From the NCBI GenBank assembly GCA_028554795.2, contig CM068838.1, positions 86,184,944 to 86,248,943 on the forward strand: a DNA stretch of 64,000 nt, given 5' to 3'. A model generated the notes under the pieces. The model was not told where the DNA came from. It worked only from the letters and a program-made list of their open reading frames with translations, and made no database searches. This document shows, one piece after another, positions 1 to 13,300 of the stretch. The DNA is from Sinohyriopsis cumingii. Lineage: Eukaryota; Mollusca; Bivalvia; Unionida; Unionidae. The translations under genes and the position numbers were made by a program. The number at the start of each line of letters is the position of its first letter. Within the stretch, counting starts at the first letter, position 1.

Positions 1-1199
1 CTGTTTTGTATGCCATATAAGGATATTGCAGCATTATTTGGAAACGTCAACAGATTGTTGTCAGTATTGCATGCATTTAGTAGTATATACTAGAATATCC
101 AAATATGGTCAGGCAATCCTTATTTGGGTAAAATGAAATACCACAAGAGTCTTGTGTTATCGGCCATGGGTGACAAAGTGTGGTTAGCATAATTTATCTT
201 ATGTATACTTACTTTTATCATCAGCCAAACTTCCTAAAACACATAACTCTACTTAGGTAGTAGATTATAAGTCAATGTCATCTTTTTGTCTTGGACAATA
301 TTTTTATTTGCTCCATTGTGAGGTATAGAATCACATCACAGCCCTGACCACATCAAGGCTATGATATCACAGCTACTGCCTGTCAAGCTCTGATACACAG
401 CTAAGCTTGTATTGTCTAAAGCTCTTATACACACCTGGATCTGTATTGTCTCAACGTCTATCACACACCTGGCCATCCTCTGTCTCTCAAGCTCTAACAC
501 TTGGCCTTCTACTGTCTCTCAAGCTCTAATACCCATCTCACCCCATATTGTCTCAAAAATCTCCAATATATACCTGATCTTGCATTATATCAATTTCTAA
601 TACAACATGGCCCTCTACTGTCTCAAATTTTAATACACACCAGGCCCTACATTGACTTGTACCTTTATACACATACCTAGCTCTGTTATGTCTCAAACTC
701 CAATACACACTTTGCCCTGTATTTTCTCAAGCCCTAATATACAACTGACCCCGTACTGTCCCAACTTCTAATATACACCTGGCCCTGTATTCTCTACCTG
801 GGTTGTTGGTTTGGTTTTTTGAAGTGCAAAATTCCAGCTTCAAGTTTCAACATACCAGAAAGTTGGACAATCTAAGATTCTGCATATAACAAGAATCAAA
901 TAATAGAACCTAATATAAATCACACTTATTATTTACAACATACGGATGTGTTCAAAGCAAAACTTAAGTCATATATACTAATGTGATGAAAGTAGAGAAA
1001 TACATGCAAACTAAATCATTTTTTTCAAAAAATATAACTTATAAATAAATAACAAGTTTTACTACTTGCAATGAAAACAGCTGATACAAATCTTTTAAGA
1101 CAGTAAATAAAACTCAGCACATATAATTCATGCCATAAATGAAAAATTTACAAAAAATCTACGCTCACAATCTAGGATGCACAAAACTTAAAAATGTAC
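1..1199. repeat. Intron with degenerate ~42-bp minisatellite
   Basis: Positions 388-796 hold about ten diverged copies built on ctgtctcaagctctaatac and acacctggccctgtattg. Copies differ by many substitutions, so the array is old. No exon was found in the rest of the stretch. Confidence 0.6.
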
Positions 1200-1364
1200 C
1201 GTTTTTCCATCCACTGACTGCTCCTTCATATATTGTATCCTGTGCAGAACATGGAGGGTCTTGGATGTATGTATCAATTCCAAGTTGCTTCAACAGAAAG
1301 TTTACTGCAGCATCAGTCATAGCAGTCAATGCATGATTTTTCATCCAGGTTGTCAGAGAGAAAT
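1200..1364 (-). CDS. Exon 28, module 5 helical segment and linker (last seen)
   Basis: 165 nt, entering with 2 nt and leaving 1 nt. It encodes residues 1338-1391. Built like exon 25: [17 protein letters not shown]1375, then AVSGWKN. Its exit phase calls for a six-Cys exon next, which must lie beyond position 1 because nothing suitable is seen in 1-1199. Confidence 0.84.
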
Positions 1365-4300
1365 CTGAAATGATTCCAGGCATATTGGTTTTTACTTTAA
1401 ATGGCATTTTAGTATTTCAAAGTAATACAATATTGTACATATTTCAGCATCTATGTGATGGCATAATTCTGGTAAATAATTTTTTCAATATAAAATAATA
1501 AAATAAGTTTCAAAATAAATTTAAAGTTTGATATGTACTACGAAACCTGTTCATAAAGAACATACAAGGGAACACAAAAAAGTGCTCTGTATAAGTATCT
1601 ACAAAACGAAAGTAAAGTTTACAATGGGGATTATAACTGCTGTCACTGATAAGCAGGCATTCCTTATATCAGGTATGTCCAACCTGCGGCCCATTGGCCA
1701 CATGAGGTAATGTCCTTCACAGTGTGTGGCCCATGGCCATGTAGGCAGTCCTTATTGAAAATATGCTTTAAATTAATATCCATAATTAGTGATAAAGAAC
1801 TGTTCTTGCTCATTTGGCCCATGACCTTGTGCATTTGATTTGTTTTGGCCCCCACCCCTAAGGTTGAATGGCCAGATGATACCATCGTCCAAGTCTACTG
1901 GCCGACTAATAGTTATAATGACTGTCTGTTCATGTCCACTTTGCATAGGAATGTTTTCACATCAACATCTGCTGCAGGAAGATGGTTAGTGAATGGACCT
2001 TTATGATGGGTTTAATTAAATGTATCCAACTATAACATAAGACTTTCCATACTCACATTAAAACTGTTCATTAACACCAACACCAAAACTGTTCATTAAC
2101 ACCAAGAGTGACACTTGAGACAGTGGCTGACTACACCTGCACTGCTAATGTCCACTGCATGTAGATGATGAATATATTGTCATTTCTATCCTCAATGTGA
2201 AATTAAAGTCATGGGAACTTCATGCAAATAGTAGACTTACTAGCAAGCTACATAGGTGTCTCCTCGGCATCAAGCAAGATGCCTGATTGATGTCTGATGC
2301 GTCACTCTTATAAATACTGTATAGGGGTTTCGAGTTTGCATTAAAAATATTCAAGATGGGTTTAATTAAATGTATCCAACTATAACATAAGACTTTCCAT
2401 ACTCACCTTAAAACTGTTCATTAACACCAACACCAAAACTGTTCATTAACACCAATGCCAAAACTGTCCATTAACACCAACATCAAAACTGTTCATTAAT
2501 ACCAACACCAAAACTGTTCATTAAAACAAACATCAAAACTGTTCATTAACACCAACATCAAATTGTTCATTAACACCAACACCAACATTGCTCATTAACA
2601 CCATCAACAAAACTGTTCATTAACAGCAACATCAAATTGTTCATCAACACAAACAATAAAATTGTTCATTAACACCAACATCAAATTGTTCATTAACACC
2701 AACACCAAAACTGTTCATTAACACCAACATCAAATTGTTCATTAACACCAACACCAAAATTGTTCATTAACACCAACACCAAAACTGTTCATTAACACAA
2801 ACACCAAAACTGGTCATTAACACCAACACCAAAACTGGTCATTAACACTAACATCAAAACTGTTCACCAACACCAACACCAAAACTGTTCAACAACACCA
2901 ACACCAAAACTGTTCAACAACACCAACACCAAAACTGTTCATTAACACCAAGAGTGACACTTGAGACAGTGGCTGACTACACCTGCACTGCTAATGTCCA
3001 CTGCATGTAGATGATGAATATATTGCCATTTCTATCCTCGATGTGAGATTAAAGTCAGGGGAACTTCATGCGAATAGTAGACTGACTACCAAGCTACATG
3101 GTTGTCTCCTCGGCATCAAGCAAGATGCCTGATTGATGTCTGATGCATCACTCTTATAAATGCTCTATAGGGGGTTACAAGTTTGCATTAAAAATATTCA
3201 AGAAAACACTTTGAAAAAAGCAGTGAATTGTCACTTACTCTTATATATACTAAGAGAGGCTGAAAGGTCACAAATCAGCTGCGGCACTTCAGTTCCTTTC
3301 ATCACAGAAAACTCGATCGTGCAGTTGCCGTTAGCCTCAAAACATGCCAGTATGTCAAGGTCTATCAAGAACTTTTTCTCAGCTTCAAGTTTTCTGATGG
3401 AGAATCTGACAGAGCAAAAAAATCAGTGTGAGACATACAAATTAATAGGATATTATCAATCTTGTACTTGAGGGTATGAATATGAGCCTGGAGGTTGCTA
3501 CTGTCACCAATTCAGTTTTATAACAAATCTAGTAAAACTGATATTTGCAAGAGTCGACCTATTTTCTGTCTAAAATCCACTAATATGTACTAAATATCCC
3601 CATTACAATGTATTTTAAAGAATGTCACAAAGATGCAAGATAATGAATTGTTTGTGTCTCTAAACAACAAAGAACATAACATTTCAATGGAATCAAAGTT
3701 TGAGGCAGTTACTGCAAAACAATTGCCAGCTGACCAGTTCCATAGCCTTTTAACATTGTACTTGTGCTGGAGAAACTTAGTCTGTAATCCTCTATTAAAT
3801 TAGTCCTAAACATTGCCTTAGTGAGCTCTTTAATTAAACTGAATTTTTACATATGTGCCATAGTATTGGTACCACATGTGATATCAGTCACAAATAAAGG
3901 CACAGATTACGCTTAGATTCAGAATACTTGATGTATTGCAGAATAAAAACAACAGATAAGAGACTAACATTTTTAGCTGAAATGGATCCGCTCTTTTACA
4001 GCTTCCATTGCAAAAGAAAATGCTGACAAAGCAAGTAATTCGAGTGGAATTAATCAAACAAATATGTGCCTTGAAAAAGTAGTCAGCAAGATGTTTAAGA
4101 CAAGTTAATCTGAGCAAAATGGCTGTAAACATTAAGCCACAAACAAAAATACTAATTAAACTAACCTCACCACTGAAAAGTAATACCCAAAACATTCTAC
4201 AAAAGATAAAAAGCAAAAGATAAGACTGAAAATGGACACTCACTCAAAAGTTAGGAAGTCTAAAATGGTAAATCTTTCCTTCTTTCCTGCAAGAAAATAA

Positions 4301-7300
4301 GACATCATTGTAAAGTATTATACAACTGATACATGAAGTCATATGCGTAGAAATAGACAACTAAATCTTTGGTTTTTTAGAAACCTGACTACATGACCAT
4401 TCCAACTAGTTACTATTTATCTACACTGATACAAAGAGAAGATAAGTTTTGTTATATTATATTCTCTAATAATGGAAAGAACCAGGATGAGATGAAATTT
4501 GCTGTATTTTGTTATTAAATTGGATTCCTGATAAGAGGTATGCACATTCTGTCAGCAAACACAGTCAACACAGTCAAATGCTAACATACTAATGAATAGT
4601 CCATCGGCAACAGTCAAATGCTAACATACAAATGCAAAGCATGTCAGCAACAGTCAAATGCTAACATACTAATGCACAGTCTGTCAGCAACACAAATGCT
4701 AACATACTAATGCATAGTCTGTCAGCAACACAAATGCTAACATACTAATGCATAGCATGTCAACAACACAGTCAAATGCTAACATACTAATGCATAGCAT
4801 GTCAGCAACAGTCAAATGCTAACATACTAATTCACAGCATGTCAGGAACAGTCAAATGCTAACATACTAATGCATAGTCTGTCAGCAACACAAATGCTAA
4901 CATACTAATGCATAGTCTGTCAGCAACAGTCAAATGCTAACATACTAATGCATAGCATGTCAGCAACTGTCAATGCTAACATACTAATGCATAGTCTGTC
5001 AGCAACAGTCAAATGCTAACATGCTAATGCATAGCATGTCAGCAACTGTCAATGCTAACATACTAATCCATAGTCTGTCAGCAACACAGTCAAATGCTAA
5101 CATACTAATGCATAGTCTGTCAGCAACACAGTCAAATGCTAACATACTAATGCAATAATGGGAGATTCAGAGATGATGGAACATAGGGCAAGAACTTGCC
5201 TGTAGACTGGAAGGAGGGTAACAATGGAACAATAATAAATTCATTAAAAAAATACTGATGTAGCGTCTTGTTACTTGGTCATCGTGTTAATTATGTGAAG
5301 GCATGTTTTGTATGCGACTTTATTTATTAATTTCTGACCCCAATCATTGTAGAGCAGAAGAGGGATTTCAAAGCTGGTTTTCTCAATGCTCCCAGACATT
5401 TTGTAGCTACACATGTCAATATCATAGGCCACATGGAAAGACAGGCCAAGCTTCTCAATGAAGATACAGCAATCCAGAGCTGTACAGGATTCTGGAATGT
5501 GGCAGTGGATGGGCATGTTTTCCGGAAATGAGGGCAGGTCAACAAAACTCAGTGGACATTCTGCAATAATAATAATAATCAATATTAATAATAATAATAA
5601 CAACAACAACAATGAAATTCATGAATCAACGTCACTTGTTGAAAGTAGGCAAATGTGGTTTTGTAGTGGAAGATAGACTATGTTGGCAAAATAGCAAATG
5701 AGTCAACAATCATTACACATCTTTTAAACATTTGTAAATCAATACACTTCTGTTAAGATGGGTGATATCTAGAAAATCTGGGGAGATACCAATTCCTGTA
5801 TTATCAACTGTCCCTGCTATAATGCATTTTCAAACTTTCTGCAATTTATTGCAATTTCAGTAAAAATGTTTCCTACGAAGGCTTGGACAAGCTTGCATAT
5901 GACCTATAATGATTACAGTTCCTCCCTGGTAATTCCGCTTTAAATAAGCCGATTTATGTTTGGCACAGCAATCAGAAGACCACGATCTATTTCTGGACCT
6001 TTCTGAAGTACAATGAATTAAAAGAAGCTCAAAATAAAATCATAATAAATAGTCATATGCATTTCATTTAACAATGACTAACCTTAAGTGTCTAAGGCAG
6101 GTTGCTCAAATCTATAATTTCATTGCAACAAATCAAATTTCATCATCAAGGGAGACAATCAATGCAAGCATAAAGCATCAATAAAACAGCATGATGAAAA
6201 CATTTGTTTGTCATTAGTCACAGAATACAATGTGTGGTAGCTCATAAAGTACTCACAATGCTGGAGGATGCACATGACCCATGTTGTATTAATTTTATCA
6301 AGTGGTCAGTGAGGGATTATCTTCATACAGCCATTGTGTGATCCTGCACCTGGCTGCAGGGTTGCCATGCTTTTTAAAACAAAAATTTCCAGATCTTTTC
6401 CATATGTCTTCTGGATAAAATTATTTATTCTTTCAAGGATCAGTTATGACCATTACTTAACAGAATTTTAAAAAATTTGGTTTAAAAAACATATTTCTAA
6501 AATCAAAGGCGATTTTTATTTTCAGATGCTCCAATAACATCTAATTTATACATATGACCATGTACCAAAACACAAAAAGTATCACTGGAACTACTGAAAT
6601 ACAATCAAACCTGTCCTAATGGTCATACAAGTTCTGCAGTCACCTGGCTACAATGGCCATTCTAATTTTTCCTGTCAAATTTTCTCTATTAATTTCATCT
6701 AATCACAGTCACCTGTCTTCTGTGATCAGTGGTTATGTGTTTCTTAACCAAGCATCCATGATCAGCAGCCATGTGTTTCTAAACCAAGTAGTGGTTTCAT
6801 CTTCTGTGGTTGGTAGCCATGTTTTACTTGAACAAGCAATAGGTTCACCCTGCCTTCCATGGTCATTGAAGCTTACCTGCAGTGACCACTCCAAGTATGC
6901 AAATTAAACTTTTTTTGTTTTATGAGCAAGGCATGGTACATATAAAAATATATTATGTGAATCAATGTTTACACAGTTCATATTTTGACTGTACCATAAT
7001 CCAGTAAAACTCTAAGGTGTCAACATGTTGACTTCAAAAGTAAAGTGGATTTTATCCTTACAGGAGAGGATCAAAGCTTGATAGTGGACAAAGTAGTTGT
7101 TTGGTTGCAGCAGAAATGAGAGCCAGGCAAACTCAGGTCCAAGGGACTTTAAAAAATATAATGTCCAATTTTGATAATATTAATCCTGAGTGTAAGAGAT
7201 CACACACTATAAAAAGAAATGACGAGATTAATGAACAATGCTGGAAATGGCTCCAGGATGCCACATCCCACAGAATCAATTTATCAAGTTGAGAAAAAAT

Positions 7301-10300
7301 CTCACATTAGAGGTATACTGCACTAGTTATGTCCCTTACAGTTTAGGGGCTACTAACAATAGCCTCAGGAAGATTCTTGTCATTCCCCAATCATCAAAGG
7401 TTGCAAACAAAAGCTAATTGTCTTCTGATCTGCTGACTTTGAACATCTGCTTTAAATTTCAATTGTTTAAAGTATGAACACCTGTTTTCACACCTAATTA
7501 TGCCAACTGCCCTAAAAAAAGTCAGTTGTGTGTATCACAATTACAGATAACTAAAATGGGGATCGAGATATGTATAAAAATACACAGATCAGTGACTCTT
7601 TCATGACTTAGTTATGATTTAATGCACATGGTGGATTAAATATAGCACATATACAGTACCATTTAATGCATATGGTGGATTAAATATAGTTAGGATACAC
7701 TATCATTGTGCGGAAGTTATTTTATGAAATTTTTATTTTTATTTTTGCTAAAAAGGTAAACTATATTAATCTACCTTGGCTGCATACTACTGCTGATAAT
7801 AATAATAATACAGGTGAAATAATAATTATGCTAATGCTACTAATACATGTGCCAATCCTAATACTGAGACACATGCAGTCCACCTAGTGGGAATAGGGGA
7901 GGTAATTTATAAGATTTTTTTTCCCTGATAGAGACACATCAAAATGTTTTTGTCTTTCTGGAAGAGCTGGATTCTACATGTAGCAGAAAATAATTTCTAA
8001 TGTTAATATATCAGGTAATGAATCTGATAGAGAAATTCTTGTCTCTTATGTAACTTAAAAAAGTTGAGACGCTGAGCACTGTAAAGGCTCTTTTAACGTA
8101 ACTGAAAATAATGGTGTTAAATATCAGTATACCAAATCCCATCAACACAATATTATAACTGCAAAGTTCCTTTAAAGAAAGGGCAATTTTACTTTTGAAA
8201 TGATCAAAAGTGTATCCTTCTAAACTATTCGACAAGTCTAATATTCTTCTAGTCCACCCTACCATTCCTCCAACCACTGACTGAGGGTGAGTATGGGTTT
8301 CTGGTGTAGTCACACTGGGGTTTCAGGAGGTGTTCTGTTATTCCTAACTGGTCAAGGAGGAGTTGTGTAGCTGCAGAGGTCAGCTGGCCGACCAGTTGTG
8401 CAGTTTTGTTGGCCACCATCTCTGAAATCCAGTTGGCCAGTGAGAACTCTACAAAACACAAATGTACATTACGATAAAAGTTCATATTGTTTTAAAGTTT
8501 ACAGAATTGCTAAAAACTTTGAAGTTCCCATTTTGATAAGGATGAATTATTGATGGAAGTGAAAACAACATACATGCAATTTATAAATGTATACTTAATC
8601 TGAAGGAAACTGAAAATATTGTATAAAAGTAACATTTCCTGTTTTCTAACTCTATGGTGACCACATAAAATATAGACCCCGAAAATATTGTACAAAAGTA
8701 ACATTTCCTGTTTTCTAACTCTATGGTGACCACATAAAATATAGACCCTGAAAATATTGTATAAAAGTAACATTTCCTGTTTTCTAACTCTATGGTGACC
8801 ACATAAAATATAGACCCTGAAGCTTTCTAAAAGCACCCAACCCTTCTTGAGAGCTGCCCCATCTTAAATGTATAAGAAAACATGCTACATGAGCATTTGA
8901 GCATCAGCATGTAGGCCTTTCTTTTCACCTGCAGTGCATTATATGTAACAGTGAACACATAAACATGCCATCCCTCCCAACACAGGGTGGCTTTTGTAAG
9001 ATACTTCATCATGCTTAGAATACAAGTACTCTAATATGTGGTCCATGGATGACACTGGTTCTGAATATAAACTACAGAAAATGGTGAACATTTTAAAGCT
9101 AAAGTCACAAATTCTGATCAACTAACCATATCTACAGATATTTAAAAATGTCAGATTTAACTGTGCATGAATTTATTGCTAGGATTTATTCTCTTCAATA
9201 AAACTTACTTTTAAAACTCTCATATGCACGGGCATTACATGCAGGTATTTCCTCGCCTTGCAGTAAGGGTATCCCATCCTCACTGGGTAAACACAGAGGT
9301 GGTTTGTCTCCATTAGGGATACATATCAGTAATTTCAAGTCAACAATAAATCCAAGATTATTTTCCATCTTGTTGACTGTAAATCTGTTACAGAAAGAAA
9401 ATGTCTTTCAAACTTATAGTTCTCAGAAATGAAAACTCTATTCAATTTGAGTATATAGAAACAGCACAATAAAAAAGGATCTAAAGAGTGTGAAATGTAT
9501 AAAATAAAATATAAAGGTGACAAATATAAACTCTTTAAATATAGGGTAAAAATTGTTAAAATAACTGCATACTTGGCATGAAATGATACACCAGTGCCAG
9601 TTATCGATATGATTCATGATGTATAACTTATGATACAGTACTGATACACATATCAACTTCATGGTACCGCGTCACCCTTAGAAGGTATGCCAGTGGTATG
9701 GTGCTGCCATTTTTTATGTTGCCATCTTTGTTGTATTTCCAGTAACAAGATTACTGACAGACACTGACTTATCATCTATTCATATGCCATTCTCAACCAT
9801 GACAAGATAAAAAGAAAAATACTTCCAATTATAATACCTGTTAGTTGTCAGTGATTTTAACTAAAAAATTTTGGCCATTTCAGGATGCTCCATTTGATCA
9901 GATGCAGACTCATTTTGGTCACCACAGACTAATTGTTCTGTGCTTCTTAAAAGCTTTAAAAACATCTAATTTTATGTCTTCATTTAAACTTGGATGGCAT
10001 TACACTGTTATCTTCAAAACATAAGAACTATGCAATTTTCTTCGGCAAAGAAAATCTTATCTAGAACATGTTTAAGTGTACTCACTGCAGATACAAAATA
10101 ACTGCTATGGCCACATGCACTCATTACTATCAGTGAAAAATGAAATTATTGACAACACATATTCACCTTCAACAAATTAAGGCAAGGTCACTATAACTCA
10201 TGCAAGGTCACTATAACTCATGCAAGGTCACTATAACTTGAAACCAGCTCCCTTGCAAATTCTGTGCTCATGTTTGTTTTATCCCATCATAAAGTCACTG

Positions 10301-13300
10301 ATTACAAATATCAACATAAAAGAAGACATTCCAAACTTATTCCCAAATTGAAATACTTTACTGGTCATTTAATAGAATATTTTGCACAAAACTCATCTGT
10401 TGCTTCGATTCTATTTGGATTGAATTTTGATGCAACGTTTCAGGTGTGTCACACCATCATTTATCTTTAGTTAGTTCTGAATGGTAGTTATTGTTTTATC
10501 CTGGACTTGAACAAACAATATCAAACAATAAGAACTGAATGTAACATATTTCACTACGTGACACCCCAGAAGTGTAGCCTTCAAATTCAATCCAGGAAGA
10601 CAAGATACAAATAACTTCTTTTAAAAGTGGTCATTAAATCATCAATTAAGTATTAACTCATACATGAGGAACAAGTCTAGAATATGTCTCCTTTACTTTG
10701 ATATAAGATTGACTAATCATTTCATACATGAGGAACAAGTCAAGAATATGTCTCCTTTACTTTGATATAAGATTGACTAATCATTTCATACATGAGGAAC
10801 AAGTCAAGAATATGTCTCCTTTACTTTCATATAAGATTGACTAATCATTTCATACATGAGGAACAAGTCAAGAATATGTCTCCTTTACTTTGATATATGT
10901 CATAGGATACAAGATTGACTAATCGTTTCATACATGAGGAACAAGTCTAGAATATGTCTCCTTTACTTTGATATATGTCATAGGATACAAGATTGACTAA
11001 TTGTTTCACCCTTGCTGCATACCCTCAAAAACTACAAGATTTTGGCTGACTGTACATCATTATCTTCCTTAACTGAGTTCACATAAAGAATGTGTTCCAT
11101 GGTCAATGGACACTGGCAAGGTATACACTCTGGTCAATGTTCACTGTTTAGGACATATGCATGAGTCCAATATGTGCATCCTATCTGTGATCACAACACT
11201 ACCTCATCATCTCTGTAATTTGTTCTATCTGAAGAATGCCACTCTCCAAATGTGGCTTTGATGTTCTCATGTTTGTTTGCACTTTCATCTGACATATATT
11301 ACCATGAAGAACATGCCAGTTTATACAAAATTTAAGGTCAGTATATGGAATATGAAACAGGTAACTGCCGTGAAACTTTGAATGCTTTCTCTGCCCTATC
11401 CTTATTTTTCATACCAATGTGACTAGGTAGCCAACAGCAGTGAATACTTTTTACATAAAGTATTAGCCAATGATGTTTCTTTGAGACCTGGAATGTTAAT
11501 GGGTTATCAGCTTTTATGTTTGCAACATTTTCAGTTTGAAATGAGAATCTATAATTTTGAGGTGTCATTGCAGTTCAAACATTTCAGAATGGTTATAATT
11601 TCTGTGGTAAAAAAGGAGGCTTTCTCCAGAAACCGGTTCAAGATGGTACCATTAGGGTTCTGCAATGACAGCAACAAAATTCTCTATATCTTTCAATATG
11701 GCTCTACACAAGAACGCATAGCCACAATAGGGAACTCTGTACAATGAGAGGCTTTGCTGAGTACATTTTAAATTGGCAAAGATCAAAAATTATTTTGGGG
11801 AATTCTGTTGTTGTTGTTGTTGTAGGGTTTAACGCCATTTTTCAGCACAAGATAGGCTATACATGGCGGACAGTATAAATGGTGGAGGAAGAACCCAGGA
11901 AACCCCCGGAAAGAACCACCGACCCACGAGAAGCTACTGGCAAGCTTTCTCACATAACCACATTAGCCGAATCCGAGACTCGAACTCACGCAGACAGAGG
12001 TGAGATAGCAGTGATCCGTAACGGTGAGTGCTTTGAACCACTCGGCCACTCGGGGCCCCGGGGAATTCTGATAGACAATTTGGTGATTTGGGAACTAATA
12101 ACTCAGAAGTATTTCCAGCACTGATATTTGCTGTTTCTAAGGCATGACACATTTGTGCACCAAAAAGTAGAATGAAATTTGGTTTCAGAACATAAAAAGT
12201 TTGGCATCATATGTGAGATTAGATGGATTAAAAGATGGTTTGCAAGTATACTTAAAAGCCAAGTTCATTCATCCAGATAAAGTGATGGTTCATTTACCTG
12301 AGGTTATGTGAAGGAGTTCTAAATGCAGTCAAGACTGTGCATCAGATACAATTGGTAAGTTTTACAAGCAAATCCAGACACAAATGAGCCATAGTCAGAC
12401 CCTCTGGTCTGCTCCCCAATTTGTGTTGAAAGTAACTTGTATTAAACTCCAGGGCTTTTTGACATTTGTCCCTGATGTATCTAATATATAGAAGGAAACC
12501 TGTTTTATGAAACAATGTTTAATGGCGTCTTGCAGGCTGATGGCTACTGAAGAGCAAGTTTCTTTTATGTGTGATACTATTACTATCAGCAAGAATTACT
12601 TCAAAAGTGTAATCGATTTCAAAGTTCAGTACGTGTACCTGTTTCAAGTGTTGCCATTTTTGACATAATCCCTAAGCCTGGTAGCCTACTTGGGGAATAT
12701 TTAAGACTGCAACTCTGAAAATAGGAACTGATCTACTGAAACAGAATTTTTTTCAAGTCATTCTATTTAAACTGATTAATACAATCTGTCACCCACTGTA
12801 TGCTACATTTTTCAAGTCATTCTGTTTAAACTGATCAATACAGTCTGTCACCTATTGTATGTTACATTTTGCAAGTCATTCTATTTAAACTGATTGATAC
12901 AGTTTGTCACTCATTGTATGTTATTTTTAAATTCATTCTGTTTAAACAGATTAATAGTCTAACAGATTAATACAGTCAGTCACCCATTGTATGGTATATT
13001 TTTCAAGTCATTCTACTGAAACAGATTAATACAGTCTGTCACCCATTGCATGTTATATTTTTGAAGTCATTCTATTTAAACTGATTAATACAGTCTGTCA
13101 CTCAAACTGTATGTTACATTTTTGAAGTCATTCTATTTAAACCGATTAATGCAGTCTGTCACTCACACTGTATGTTACATTTTTGAAGTCATTCTATTTA
13201 AACTGATTAATACAGTCTGTCACTCATTGCAAGCTATATTTTTGAAGTCATTCTATTTAACTGATAATACAATCTGTCACTCATTGCAAGCTACATTTTC

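Noticed and set aside
3884..4243. 119-codon minus-strand ORF
   Set aside because: Hydrophobic, low-complexity translation, no domain and no fitting splice sites.
8510..8836. 108-codon minus-strand ORF with a 23-residue repeat
   Set aside because: It crosses the 69-bp minisatellite. The real exon lies at 8263-8448.
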